From: Winogradskyella wandonensis
GTDB lineage: Bacteria > Bacteroidota > Bacteroidia > Flavobacteriales > Flavobacteriaceae
Assembly: GCF_004346845.1 (NCBI RefSeq)
Contig: NZ_SMGI01000001.1
Span: 310,001 to 374,000, forward strand
Length of the DNA: 64,000 nt
Direction: 5' to 3'
Shown in pieces: positions 50,455 through 59,241 of this stretch. Below the pieces are notes generated by a model. The model did no database searches and was not told the DNA's origin. It worked only from the letters and a program-made list of their open reading frames with translations. Made by a program: the position numbers and the translations under genes. Positions within the stretch are counted from its first letter, which is position 1; each line of letters opens with the position of its first letter.

Positions 50455-51216
50455 ATGGGATATAAAGTAGCAATATATACTGCTATTTTTGGAGAGAAAG
50501 ATAAAATTAAATCGCCTTTAGGTTATTTAGAGAGTCCACATGTAGATTATTATCTCATTACAGACGATAAAGACTTAACATCTAATGTCTATAACATTAT
50601 TTATAAAAAACCTGTTTATGATGATATTACCAAAAATGCGAGGTATTATAAAATAATAGGTTTGGACCAATTTAAAGATTATGATTTTGTAATTTGGCAT
50701 GATGCTAATTTACAAGTAATTCATTCTAAAATCATAGAAATAACTGATGCGGTAGCAGACAAATCAATAGCTTTCTTTAAGCATCCCGATAGAGATTGTA
50801 TTTACGATGAAGCCGTAAAGTGTATTATGTTAGATAAGGATAATCCTTTTAAAATATTTAGGCAGGTCATTGGTTATTATTTAAAAGGAATTCGGGGGAG
50901 CATTGGTCTATATGAAACAACAATAGTGGTAAAGAATAACGACTTAATTTCAAGGCCATTTCTGGAATTTTGGTGGAATGAACTTAAATCTAAATCAAGA
51001 CGTGACCAAATCTCGTTACCTTATGCTTTGAAAAAATTTAATGTAATACCAGGAATAATAAAAGGTAATAGAGAGCAGAATGATTATGCCATCTACTCAA
51101 AGCATTCTCATGATAATTATGGTTTTTTATCTAGAAATGATTACAAGAGATCTAACTCCTTTACTAAAAGAATAATCATAAAATTAATTAGATTATTAAA
51201 AAAATATTTTACTTAA
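50455..51216 (+). CDS. TOD1/MUCI70-like glycosyltransferase (DUF616)
   Basis: 253 aa. Features I associate with DUF616/TOD1 are VAIYTAIFGEKDKIKSPLG, YYLITDDKDL, NARYYKIIGLDQFKDYDFVI, WHDANLQVI (the putative DxN/DxD-like site) and FKHPDRDCIYDEA, then RDQISLPYAL. In plants these proteins make cell-wall glycans; bacterial homologues sit in polysaccharide loci with unknown donors. Flanked by gaps of 86 and 34 bp. Confidence 0.78.
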   Translation: MGYKVAIYTAIFGEKDKIKSPLGYLESPHVDYYLITDDKDLTSNVYNIIYKKPVYDDITKNARYYKIIGLDQFKDYDFVIWHDANLQVIHSKIIEITDAVADKSIAFFKHPDRDCIYDEAVKCIMLDKDNPFKIFRQVIGYYLKGIRGSIGLYETTIVVKNNDLISRPFLEFWWNELKSKSRRDQISLPYALKKFNVIPGIIKGNREQNDYAIYSKHSHDNYGFLSRNDYKRSNSFTKRIIIKLIRLLKKYFT

Positions 51217-51250
51217 ACTTATGTTTTCTTTACAGGCTTAATTAATAATT

Positions 51251-52180
51251 ATGACGGGAAATACATATATAATAATTGTTACGTATAACGGAATGCACTG
51301 GCTTTTAAAATGTTTAAAAAGCTGCGCTCCGTTTCAGGTTATTGTTGTAGATAACAACTCTAATGATGATACAATTAATTTTATAGAGGAGAATTTTCCT
51401 GAGATTATCATTTTGCCGCAAAACAAAAATTTAGGCTTTGGGGCAGCAAATAATGTTGGTATATCACATGCTTTAAATTTAGGGGCAGATTTTGTTTTTT
51501 TACTCAATCAAGACGCTTATTTAAAACCAAATGCAATTAAAAAATTAATAGAGGTATATAGTAAGAATACTGATTTCGGAATTCTTAGTCCAATTCATTT
51601 AAATGGTGATGGAAAAAAATTAGATGATGACTTTTTAAAATACCTTTCTGCTAATAATGAACTCTTATATGATGCTCTTAAAACTTCATTTTCTAAAGAA
51701 ATCTATGAAGTTCCTTTTGTAAACGCAGCAGCTTGGTTAATCCCTAGAGCAGCTTTAGAAAAAGTTGGCGGCTTTGACCCTATCTTTTTTCATTATGGTG
51801 AAGATGTCAATTATTGTCAACGCGTTATGTACCATGACTTTAAAATTGGAATTGTACCTAACACTTACGTCTTGCATGACAGAAAAAAAAGCGAAAAGCA
51901 AAAAGTAATAAGTGGTACAAAAAATTTAGTATACTACAAGAGAAGTTATTTACAAAGATTTGCGGATATTAATGTTCGAATAGAAAAAGATATTCTCAAA
52001 CTTAAAAAGCATCAAATAAAATTAGTACTTAAAAATGTGGTAAAGCTTAATTTTACAAAGGCTCTTGTAGAATTAAAAAAGTACAATCTATTACGAAGAC
52101 TTTTGCCTGTTATTACTAAGAGTAGGGAAAAAAACAGGAATGAAGGATTGCATTATCTGGATAGTAAACAAAATATATAA
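51251..52180 (+). CDS. Glycosyltransferase family 2, rhamnosyltransferase-like
   Basis: 309 aa. IIIVTYNGMHWLLKCLKSC, VVDNNSNDDTINFI, LPQNKNLGFGAANNVGISHA and VFLLNQDAYLKPNAI follow the WbbL-type GT2 pattern (NLGFGAANN and LNQD). FFHYGEDVNYCQRVMYHDFK is the conserved acceptor loop. Rhamnosyl transfer is only a family-level guess; no rhamnose synthesis genes are in view. Confidence 0.87.
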   Translation: MTGNTYIIIVTYNGMHWLLKCLKSCAPFQVIVVDNNSNDDTINFIEENFPEIIILPQNKNLGFGAANNVGISHALNLGADFVFLLNQDAYLKPNAIKKLIEVYSKNTDFGILSPIHLNGDGKKLDDDFLKYLSANNELLYDALKTSFSKEIYEVPFVNAAAWLIPRAALEKVGGFDPIFFHYGEDVNYCQRVMYHDFKIGIVPNTYVLHDRKKSEKQKVISGTKNLVYYKRSYLQRFADINVRIEKDILKLKKHQIKLVLKNVVKLNFTKALVELKKYNLLRRLLPVITKSREKNRNEGLHYLDSKQNI

Positions 52181-52197
52181 TCAATTTATCATTCACT

Positions 52198-53127
52198 GTG
52201 AAATTAAGTGTCATAACCCCTCATTTTAATGATTTTAAAGGCATTCAAAGAGTTTACGAATGTTTAAAAAAGCAAACTTCATCAAATTGGGAGTGGATTA
52301 TTGTGGACGATTATTCCGATACTCCTGTAAGGCAATTATTAAAGGACTATTTTAGAGAAAAAAGTTCGGAGAATATTAAGTTAGTGTTTAATGATTCGAA
52401 AACTAATGCCTCTGTATGCCGCAATGTTGGAGTTGAAGAATCAAATTATGACAAGTTAGTTTTTTTAGATTCAGATGATATTATTTTAGAAGATTTTATA
52501 AGCAATAGGTTAGTCGAAATTAATGATTTTGTGGTTTTCCGTAATTTTAACACCATTAATAACAAAGGAGAAACAAAATTATTTTCGACGGTTTCTTCAG
52601 ATTTTTTAAATCATTTTCTGCAAGCCAAATTTATATGGCAGACCACTGCGGTTTTATGGAATAAAGAATTCTTTGTGAAAATCGGAAAATTTAATCCTGA
52701 CTTAAATCTTTTAGAAGATATTGAATTGTCAATTAGAGGACTTATGTTAAGTACTAATTACAAAGTGTTAGATAATAAAGTCGACTTCTTATATTCGGTT
52801 TCTCCTATAAATACCAAAAAAAGATCTGTGGATAGTCTTTGTAGTGCTGTAAATTACTTAATAGGCTATATGCACGATAGTTGTCAGCTAAATAAGCGTC
52901 AAAGAGATTTGGTGACAGGGTATTATTATTTGTGTGTGCGTTATTTTAATCGCTCCACGACAAAAGGCGATATTGTATATGTACAAAATAGCTTAACAGA
53001 ATTTTATAAAAAGAAATACATGTCGTATCTAAGTTACCTTAGGGCTCTCTCGTTTATTAAACTATATAAAATGAACTTAATTTCAAGTGATTTGTTTTTA
53101 CGTTTAAATAGACGTTTCTATAAATAG
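52198..53127 (+). CDS. Glycosyltransferase family 2
   Basis: 309 aa, GTG start. LSVITPHFNDFKGIQRVYEC, WIIVDDYSDTPVRQLL and LVFLDSDDIILEDF (SDD metal site) give the GT-A domain; WQTTAVLWNKEFFVKIGKF and LEDIELSIRGL follow. Donor unknown. It starts 17 bp after the previous gene and ends 10 bp before the asparagine synthase-like gene. Confidence 0.86.
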   Translation: MKLSVITPHFNDFKGIQRVYECLKKQTSSNWEWIIVDDYSDTPVRQLLKDYFREKSSENIKLVFNDSKTNASVCRNVGVEESNYDKLVFLDSDDIILEDFISNRLVEINDFVVFRNFNTINNKGETKLFSTVSSDFLNHFLQAKFIWQTTAVLWNKEFFVKIGKFNPDLNLLEDIELSIRGLMLSTNYKVLDNKVDFLYSVSPINTKKRSVDSLCSAVNYLIGYMHDSCQLNKRQRDLVTGYYYLCVRYFNRSTTKGDIVYVQNSLTEFYKKKYMSYLSYLRALSFIKLYKMNLISSDLFLRLNRRFYK

Positions 53128-53137
53128 TGTATTGTAA

Positions 53138-54520
53138 ATGAAAACTATAAAAACGCCTATACTGCCCATTCAGAAGACCATTGCGAAGTCTAATGGTTTG
53201 CATGAATTAGATTTAGAGGCTATTTGTTTGTTTGTGGCTTTTGGATTTTTTTTTGATACAGACACCTACTGGAAAGATGAGGTGGTTTTAGCTCCTGGAA
53301 CTTTAAATAAACTCGATGAGAACAATCGGCTTATTTCTTCTGAAAAATGGTTTGATTGGCATTATACGCCTCGGGATATAAGCTTTAACGAGGCGTTGCA
53401 AGAATTTACGACCTTATTTGAAATTATCGTCCAAGAACAGACTCAGGGTAAACATGTAATTTTGCCAATTTCTGGAGGATTAGATAGTAGGACACAGGCC
53501 GTCGCTTTACGCAATCACCCTAATGTCAAATCTTATAGTTATGATTATGATGGTGGTTATCCCGAAACTAAAATCGCCAAACAAATTGCTGCTGCTTGTG
53601 GTTTTTCTTTTGAATCGTTTAAAGTTGAGCAAGGTTATTTATGGGATTGTATAGAAGAGTTAGCCAAAATCAATGAATGCTATTCAGAATTTACACATCC
53701 ACGTCAAATGGCTTTTTTTGATGCTTTAGGCGATATGGGTAATCTTTTTTCATTAGGTCATATGGGCGATTTACTGTTTGATTCTTTTGGATTGCCGCAA
53801 TTATCTCTTGAAGAAGGATTAGACGAAATCATTAAGTTACTATTAAAAAAAAGTGGAGCAGAACTAGCACATTTGTTATGGGAGGCTTGGGGACTGGAAG
53901 GTAATTTTGAAGACTATTATAGGTCTCGATTACGAGCGATGTTAGAAGACATAAGTATAGTGGATACCAATGCAAAATTGCGGGCATTTAAAACGCGTTA
54001 TTTCGTATCTCGATGGTCGTCGAACAACCTTTCTGTTTTCGAAGCTATGCAACCCGTGGCACTACCATATTACGATAATCGCATGTTTGAATTTATATGC
54101 ACAATTCCTGAAAACTATTTGTCTAATAGGCAATTGCAAATCGCTTATATTCAACAAACTTATCCTGAGCTTGCAAAGATTACTTGGCAAGCGCAACGCC
54201 CTTTTAATTTAACTAATTATCATTTAAACAAGAGTCCTTATAATTTGCCGTATAGAATCTCTAATAAATTAAAAAGAGAACTTAAAGAATTACTAGGAAA
54301 ACCCTATATAACCAGAAATTGGGAGTTGCAATTTGTGGGTGCTGACAATGATAGGTATTTAAAAGAATGGTTATTTAATTCCAACTTAAAAGATTTAGTA
54401 CCGACTAAAATCACAGAAGCTATTTACACTAATTTTAAGAGTAAGGATGCAGTTACTTATTCGCATTCTGTAAGTATGCTATTAACATTAGCATTGTTTC
54501 AGGAGTTGTTTAACGAATAA
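53138..54520 (+). CDS. Asparagine synthase-like protein without glutaminase domain
   Basis: 460 aa. The PP-loop ILPISGGLDSRTQAVAL (about 108-124) and the C-terminal ALPYYDNRMFEFICTIPENYL pattern belong to the asparagine synthase / beta-lactam synthetase fold. The N-terminus does not begin with MCG, and the first 100 residues (for example FVAFGFFFDTDTYWKDEVVL) lack the Cys2 nucleophile, so glutamine hydrolysis is not expected. It could use free ammonia or an amine, or form an amide as in peptide-modifying homologues. Its sandwich position among glycosyltransferases suggests glycan decoration (inference). Confidence 0.78.
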   Translation: MKTIKTPILPIQKTIAKSNGLHELDLEAICLFVAFGFFFDTDTYWKDEVVLAPGTLNKLDENNRLISSEKWFDWHYTPRDISFNEALQEFTTLFEIIVQEQTQGKHVILPISGGLDSRTQAVALRNHPNVKSYSYDYDGGYPETKIAKQIAAACGFSFESFKVEQGYLWDCIEELAKINECYSEFTHPRQMAFFDALGDMGNLFSLGHMGDLLFDSFGLPQLSLEEGLDEIIKLLLKKSGAELAHLLWEAWGLEGNFEDYYRSRLRAMLEDISIVDTNAKLRAFKTRYFVSRWSSNNLSVFEAMQPVALPYYDNRMFEFICTIPENYLSNRQLQIAYIQQTYPELAKITWQAQRPFNLTNYHLNKSPYNLPYRISNKLKRELKELLGKPYITRNWELQFVGADNDRYLKEWLFNSNLKDLVPTKITEAIYTNFKSKDAVTYSHSVSMLLTLALFQELFNE

Positions 54521-54649
54521 GTTCCATGATACCACCAAATTACCCAAGCTATTAAAGTGTTAAAAAACTATTGATTATTATTGCTTCTATAGAAAAATCA
54601 GCCAATGTATTTTATTACCTTGAGCCATAATACATAAAGCTATTTATTT

Positions 54650-55369
54650 GTGAGTAAAACATTATCGATTATAGTTCCTGTTTACAACGAAGAAGCTACG
54701 GTGCATTTGATTTTAGATGCGTTAAGAAATGTGCATTTAGTAAATGATATAGAGAAAGAAATAATTTTAGTCAATGACTGCTCAAAGGATAATACTAAAG
54801 CATCTCTTTTGAATTATCAAGATAAGCATCCTGATTTTCCTTTAAACATATACCATCACGAGATTAATAAAGGAAAAGGTGCTGCCATCCATACAGGTAT
54901 TGGTAAAGCGACAGGCGATTATATTATTATACAAGATGCCGATTTGGAGTATGACCCCAATGAATATAACTTGCTCTTAAAACCCATACTATCTGGCTTT
55001 GCCGATGTTGTCTATGGGTCACGGTTTATGGGCAGTAAACCACACAGAATTTTATTTTTTTGGCACTCTATAGGCAATAAGTTTCTGACGTTTTTATCGA
55101 ATGCATTGACCAATCTGAATTTAACGGATATGGAAACCTGTTATAAATTGTTTAAAACCGATGTTTTAAAAGGATTAAACTTAAAAGAACAGCGTTTTGG
55201 TTTTGAACCAGAAGTGACCGCAAAGATTTCTAGAATTCCAAAAATTAGAATTTATGAGGTTGGTATTTCTTATTATGGTAGAACTTATGATGAAGGAAAA
55301 AAGATAGGTTGGAAAGATGGTTTTAGAGCGATTTATTGCATTTTAAAATATAATTTATTTTCTAGGTAG
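54650..55369 (+). CDS. Polyprenyl-phosphate hexose synthase-like GT2 (DPM1-like)
   Basis: 239 aa, GTG start. [52 protein letters not shown] and [20 protein letters not shown] are the hallmark of dolichyl/undecaprenyl-phosphate mannosyl- or glucosyltransferases, with DADLEYDP at the metal site. GSRFMG and [12 protein letters not shown] are conserved. No membrane tail is seen. Its product, a lipid-P-sugar, is what the GT-C enzyme 31 bp downstream would need. Confidence 0.88.
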   Translation: MSKTLSIIVPVYNEEATVHLILDALRNVHLVNDIEKEIILVNDCSKDNTKASLLNYQDKHPDFPLNIYHHEINKGKGAAIHTGIGKATGDYIIIQDADLEYDPNEYNLLLKPILSGFADVVYGSRFMGSKPHRILFFWHSIGNKFLTFLSNALTNLNLTDMETCYKLFKTDVLKGLNLKEQRFGFEPEVTAKISRIPKIRIYEVGISYYGRTYDEGKKIGWKDGFRAIYCILKYNLFSR

Positions 55370-55400
55370 CAAAAGTACTTATCGAATTATACTTCTGACA

Positions 55401-56903
55401 TTGAACATTTACAGAGACATTTTTACAAAAATTAATATAAACACAATGCTATATTGTTTTATTGGTTTCAGTATAGTCCTGTCTTTTTTTAATTTTTTAA
55501 GCTTTAGAAGTTTAACGTTAGACGAGGCTATGCTTTCTCTAAATATTCTTGACCATTCTTTTGTTGAATTACTCCAGCCCTTAGACCGTAACCAAGTAGC
55601 GCCGATTGGATTTTTATTTATAGAGAAATGTGTAGTTACTATTCTGGGTGATAGTGATTGGTGCTTAAGGTTATTACCATATTTATCCTATTTACTATCG
55701 ATAGTCTTAATTTATAAGTTAAATCGCCTACTATTTAAGTCCTCTAAAATAGCATTATTAGCATCGGCTATTTTTAGTTTAAATTTTTTAGTGCTTAACT
55801 ATTCTATAGAAGTAAAACAATATTCAACAGACATTTTTACAAGTTTGTTGCTTATTATCAGTTTTCTAAATTATTTAAAACAATCTAATAGAAAATCTCT
55901 TTTTTATTATTCTGTAATTGCAATTTTGAGTATTTGGTTATCAAACATTTCAATAATTATCTTGTTTTCTATAGGGCTTTTTACGCTCTATAGTTTTTAT
56001 AAAAATAAGAAGCAAGAAGTGTTAAAAGCATCTCTTCCGCTTATGCTTGGATTAGGTTCTTTTTGTATTTATTATGTTTTGTTTATAAACAATCATCCAA
56101 CCAAAGCCATGATGGTTGATTATTGGGGTAAGGCTGGAGCGTTCTTACCCTATGATGTATTTTCTTTAGATTTTTACCAATCCCTATTTCTTAAAGTAGA
56201 ACTTCTTTTTAAAACTGTTTTGGTAAGTAAACGACTATGGCTTATAAGTCTCTTATTTGTTTTAATAGCCATAATTACTTCGCTAAAAAAAGATAAAATT
56301 ATTTTGGTTTTACTACTCCCAATTTTGGTACATCTGGGTTTGTCTTATTTTAAATTGTATCCTTTTGATGTTCGCTTGGTTTTATATTTAGTGCCTTTAC
56401 TCATATCACTTATTTCAGCTGGGATAATTTTTACTTACGATTATCTCACCGTAAAAAACATTAAAATAGGAGTTCTTTTAGTCTTATTTCCTTTAGTGAC
56501 ATCACTCTACATAGCCTATAAAAAAGTACCTGTCCAAATCGAAGAAATTAAAGAAAGTATGGCCTACATGAACACCCATATTAATCCTAAAGACACGATT
56601 TATGTCTATTACTCCTCAGAACCTGCGTTTTTATTTTACAAAAAGAACTATCCTCAAATAGATGCTCTAAATTCAATAATTTGGGGCAACGGTATTAGAG
56701 GTCGAGATAAAAGTGTTAAAGAGGTGGAGTTGTCTAGATTATCAGGGGATTTTTGGATGCTATTTTCGCATTTAGATCAAAAAGGTCCTTATGATGTTTC
56801 ACCCGAAGAGGCATATTTTATAAAGAATTTAAAGACTAAAGGTTACAGAATAGAGCATCAAAAAACAAATTATGGTTCTACGGTTTACAAATTTGTTAAA
56901 TGA
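55401..56903 (+). CDS. GT-C membrane glycosyltransferase, GT39-like
   Basis: 500 aa with about ten membrane helices. An acidic first-loop motif (LTLDEAMLSLNIL, about 38-50, with the DE catalytic pair) and PLDRNQVAPIGFLFIEK mark the ArnT/PMT-type GT39 family. The C-terminus (about 385-500) is a soluble domain. It uses a polyprenyl-phosphate sugar at the periplasmic face, and the donor synthase is the adjacent upstream GT2. It could decorate the polysaccharide or its lipid anchor. The start is TTG 55401; ATG 55446 is a possible shorter start, leaving 15 fewer residues. Confidence 0.83.
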   Translation: MNIYRDIFTKININTMLYCFIGFSIVLSFFNFLSFRSLTLDEAMLSLNILDHSFVELLQPLDRNQVAPIGFLFIEKCVVTILGDSDWCLRLLPYLSYLLSIVLIYKLNRLLFKSSKIALLASAIFSLNFLVLNYSIEVKQYSTDIFTSLLLIISFLNYLKQSNRKSLFYYSVIAILSIWLSNISIIILFSIGLFTLYSFYKNKKQEVLKASLPLMLGLGSFCIYYVLFINNHPTKAMMVDYWGKAGAFLPYDVFSLDFYQSLFLKVELLFKTVLVSKRLWLISLLFVLIAIITSLKKDKIILVLLLPILVHLGLSYFKLYPFDVRLVLYLVPLLISLISAGIIFTYDYLTVKNIKIGVLLVLFPLVTSLYIAYKKVPVQIEEIKESMAYMNTHINPKDTIYVYYSSEPAFLFYKKNYPQIDALNSIIWGNGIRGRDKSVKEVELSRLSGDFWMLFSHLDQKGPYDVSPEEAYFIKNLKTKGYRIEHQKTNYGSTVYKFVK

Positions 56904-56932
56904 ACGTTTTAGGAATTAATAGGCTGTTATAA

Positions 56933-58048
56933 ATGACGCAAAAGAAACTAAAAATATTATATACTATACCTAATTTTGATACTGCAGGAAGCGGCAAAGT
57001 TGTTTATGATTTGGTTAAACATTTAGACCGTGATTCTTTTGAGCCAGAGATTTGCTGTTTTCATAACCGAGGTCCTTTCTTTAAAGAGATTGAAAAGTTG
57101 AATGTAAAGGTGCATTTGTTTCCATTTGCTGTTAATTATCGTCCTTTCCTTACATTTCCATTTAGACTCTTAAAGACTATAGGTTTTTTTAGAAAGCACA
57201 AATTTGATATTATACATTCTTGGCACTGGAGTTCTGATTTCTCTGAACCTTTGGCGGCAAAACTCGCCGGTATTCCTTGGATACATACAAAAAAATCCAT
57301 GGGTTGGGGTAATAGAGCTTGGAAATGGCGTACCGCATTAAGTTCTAGAATAATCACTGTAAACAGCGATATGAAGGCTTTTTACTCTAAAAAAACACTC
57401 CAAAAAGTGTCCGAAATTCCTTTTGGTGTAGATTTAGATTACTATACGCCAATAAAACATAATGATGAAGCACTTTTAACTCAACTTAATATACAGCCAG
57501 ATGACTTTGTAATTGTCTCCGTGGTTAATTTAATACCCGTTAAGGGTATAGAGGTCTTAATTAAGGCAGTTATGGAATTGGATAATCCCAGCGTAAAGCT
57601 AATCATTGTTGGTAACGATAAGGGTGACTATGCGAATTCATTGAAGCAGATGGCTAGTGGTGTTCCTACTATACAGTTTTTAGGTAAAAAGACCGATGTT
57701 AGGCCTTATCACGGTTTAGCGGACTTGTTTGTAATCCCAACTTTAGAACTAGGTGAGGGTTTACCCGTTGCTCCGCTTGAGGCGATGGCTTCTGGTAGAA
57801 TTGTAATTGGATCTAATGTCAGTGGTGTAAAGGATATATTACAACCATTTCCTGCTTGTATATTTACACCAAATGATGCTGAGAGTTTAAAAGCTTGTAT
57901 TCTCCAGATTTTAAATTTAGAGAAAGACCAGCGTCTTCAATTAGAAAAGGAAATGCAATCTCTAATACGAAAAAAGTATTCTATGCCTAATTTTATTGCC
58001 TCGCATCAAAATCTTTATAAAGACGTACTTTTGCTTGACAAACACTAA
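56933..58048 (+). CDS. Glycosyltransferase family 4 (GT-B)
   Basis: 371 aa. LYTIPNFDTAGSGKVVYDLV (UDP-sugar entry loop), ILKSWHW-like FDIIHSWHWSSDFSEPLAA, VVNLIPVKGIEVLIKAV, IIVGNDKGDY, and ELGEGLPVAPLEAMASGRI (E-x7-E). The GSGKVV loop resembles the EpsF/WcaC group. Starts 29 bp after the GT-C gene. Confidence 0.88.
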   Translation: MTQKKLKILYTIPNFDTAGSGKVVYDLVKHLDRDSFEPEICCFHNRGPFFKEIEKLNVKVHLFPFAVNYRPFLTFPFRLLKTIGFFRKHKFDIIHSWHWSSDFSEPLAAKLAGIPWIHTKKSMGWGNRAWKWRTALSSRIITVNSDMKAFYSKKTLQKVSEIPFGVDLDYYTPIKHNDEALLTQLNIQPDDFVIVSVVNLIPVKGIEVLIKAVMELDNPSVKLIIVGNDKGDYANSLKQMASGVPTIQFLGKKTDVRPYHGLADLFVIPTLELGEGLPVAPLEAMASGRIVIGSNVSGVKDILQPFPACIFTPNDAESLKACILQILNLEKDQRLQLEKEMQSLIRKKYSMPNFIASHQNLYKDVLLLDKH

Positions 58049-58053
58049 ACACT

Positions 58054-59241
58054 TTGCCAAAACCTCTTAAAATAGCAGTCTATTCTGGAGAAATTCCGAG
58101 TACAACGTTTATAGAACGGCTTGTTGAGGGGCTTTGTTCTAAAGGATTATTAATTTTCAGATTTGGCTTAAAGAAAAGGAAATTAGACCAGTTAGAACAT
58201 AGTTTTCATTACACCTATAGTAACAGGCTTAGTAAGGGTTTAAATTTTTTGAAATACAGTTTTTTGCTATTACTTTTTAATGTTAATGATAAAAGAAAAC
58301 TCGATAACTTTATTAAAGCTCAACTTAAGAATTCGTTTTTGCTAAAAGTGAAGTATTATCCAGTATTATACCATAAACCAGATATTTTTCACTTGCAATG
58401 GGCAAAAGGCATCGCGGACTGGATATGGGTTCAAGATTTTGGAATCAAATTAGCAGTTAGTTTACGAGGGGCACATATCAATTATTCGCCAATTGCTAAC
58501 TTAGAATTAGCAGAAACTTATAAAAGGTTATTTCCTAAAGTAGATGCCTTTCACGCTGTTTCTAAAGCCATTGCAAAAGAAGCTGCAAAATATAACGCGA
58601 CCGAAGAAAAGATTAAGGTAATCTATAGTGGATTAGATTTGAAAAAGTTAGAATTTAATTCTAAATCATTTAATTCTAACACATCACTAAATATTATATC
58701 TATTGGGAGAGACCACTGGAAGAAAGGATACGCCTATGCATTAGATGCTATGGGATTGATTGATGATCAAGATATAAGTTTCAATTATACGATTGTCGGC
58801 GTAGATAATAATGAAGAATTGCTTTACAAACGGTCACAGCTTAGATGTCGTGATAACATAAATTTTGTAGGACATCTTTGTTTTTCAGAGGTGATGCAAT
58901 TAGTTAGAGATGCAGATGTTTTAGTGTTGTCTAGTGTTGAAGAGGGTATTGCCAATGTGGTTTTAGAAGCTATGGCCTTAGGTACTTTGGTTATCTCTAC
59001 GGATTGTGGCGGGATGAATGAAGTGATTACAGATACTAAGAATGGATTTTTGGTGCCTGTGAGAAATTCGGAAGCTTTGTCGGATGCTTTAAAAAAGGTA
59101 AGCGTATTATCAAAAGATGATTATTTAGAGTTAACCCAAGAAGCTAGAAAAACCATTGAACAGCAACATAGTCACACCCAAATGATTAATCAAATGAATG
59201 ATTTATACCATTCTGTGTTAAAGGAAGCGTTATGCGAATAG
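58054..59241 (+). CDS. Glycosyltransferase family 4 (GT-B)
   Basis: 395 aa from TTG, 5 bp after the previous stop. LKIAVYSGEIPSTTFIERLV, FHLQWAKGIADWIW, VSLRGAHINYSPIA, SIGRDHWKKGYAYALDAM, VLVLSSVEEGIANVVLEAMA and GMNEVITDTKNGFLVPV are GT4 elements. It is clearly related to the next gene (HWKKG string and C-domain), so the pair looks like a local duplication. The overlap with that gene is 10 bp. Confidence 0.87.
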   Translation: MPKPLKIAVYSGEIPSTTFIERLVEGLCSKGLLIFRFGLKKRKLDQLEHSFHYTYSNRLSKGLNFLKYSFLLLLFNVNDKRKLDNFIKAQLKNSFLLKVKYYPVLYHKPDIFHLQWAKGIADWIWVQDFGIKLAVSLRGAHINYSPIANLELAETYKRLFPKVDAFHAVSKAIAKEAAKYNATEEKIKVIYSGLDLKKLEFNSKSFNSNTSLNIISIGRDHWKKGYAYALDAMGLIDDQDISFNYTIVGVDNNEELLYKRSQLRCRDNINFVGHLCFSEVMQLVRDADVLVLSSVEEGIANVVLEAMALGTLVISTDCGGMNEVITDTKNGFLVPVRNSEALSDALKKVSVLSKDDYLELTQEARKTIEQQHSHTQMINQMNDLYHSVLKEALCE

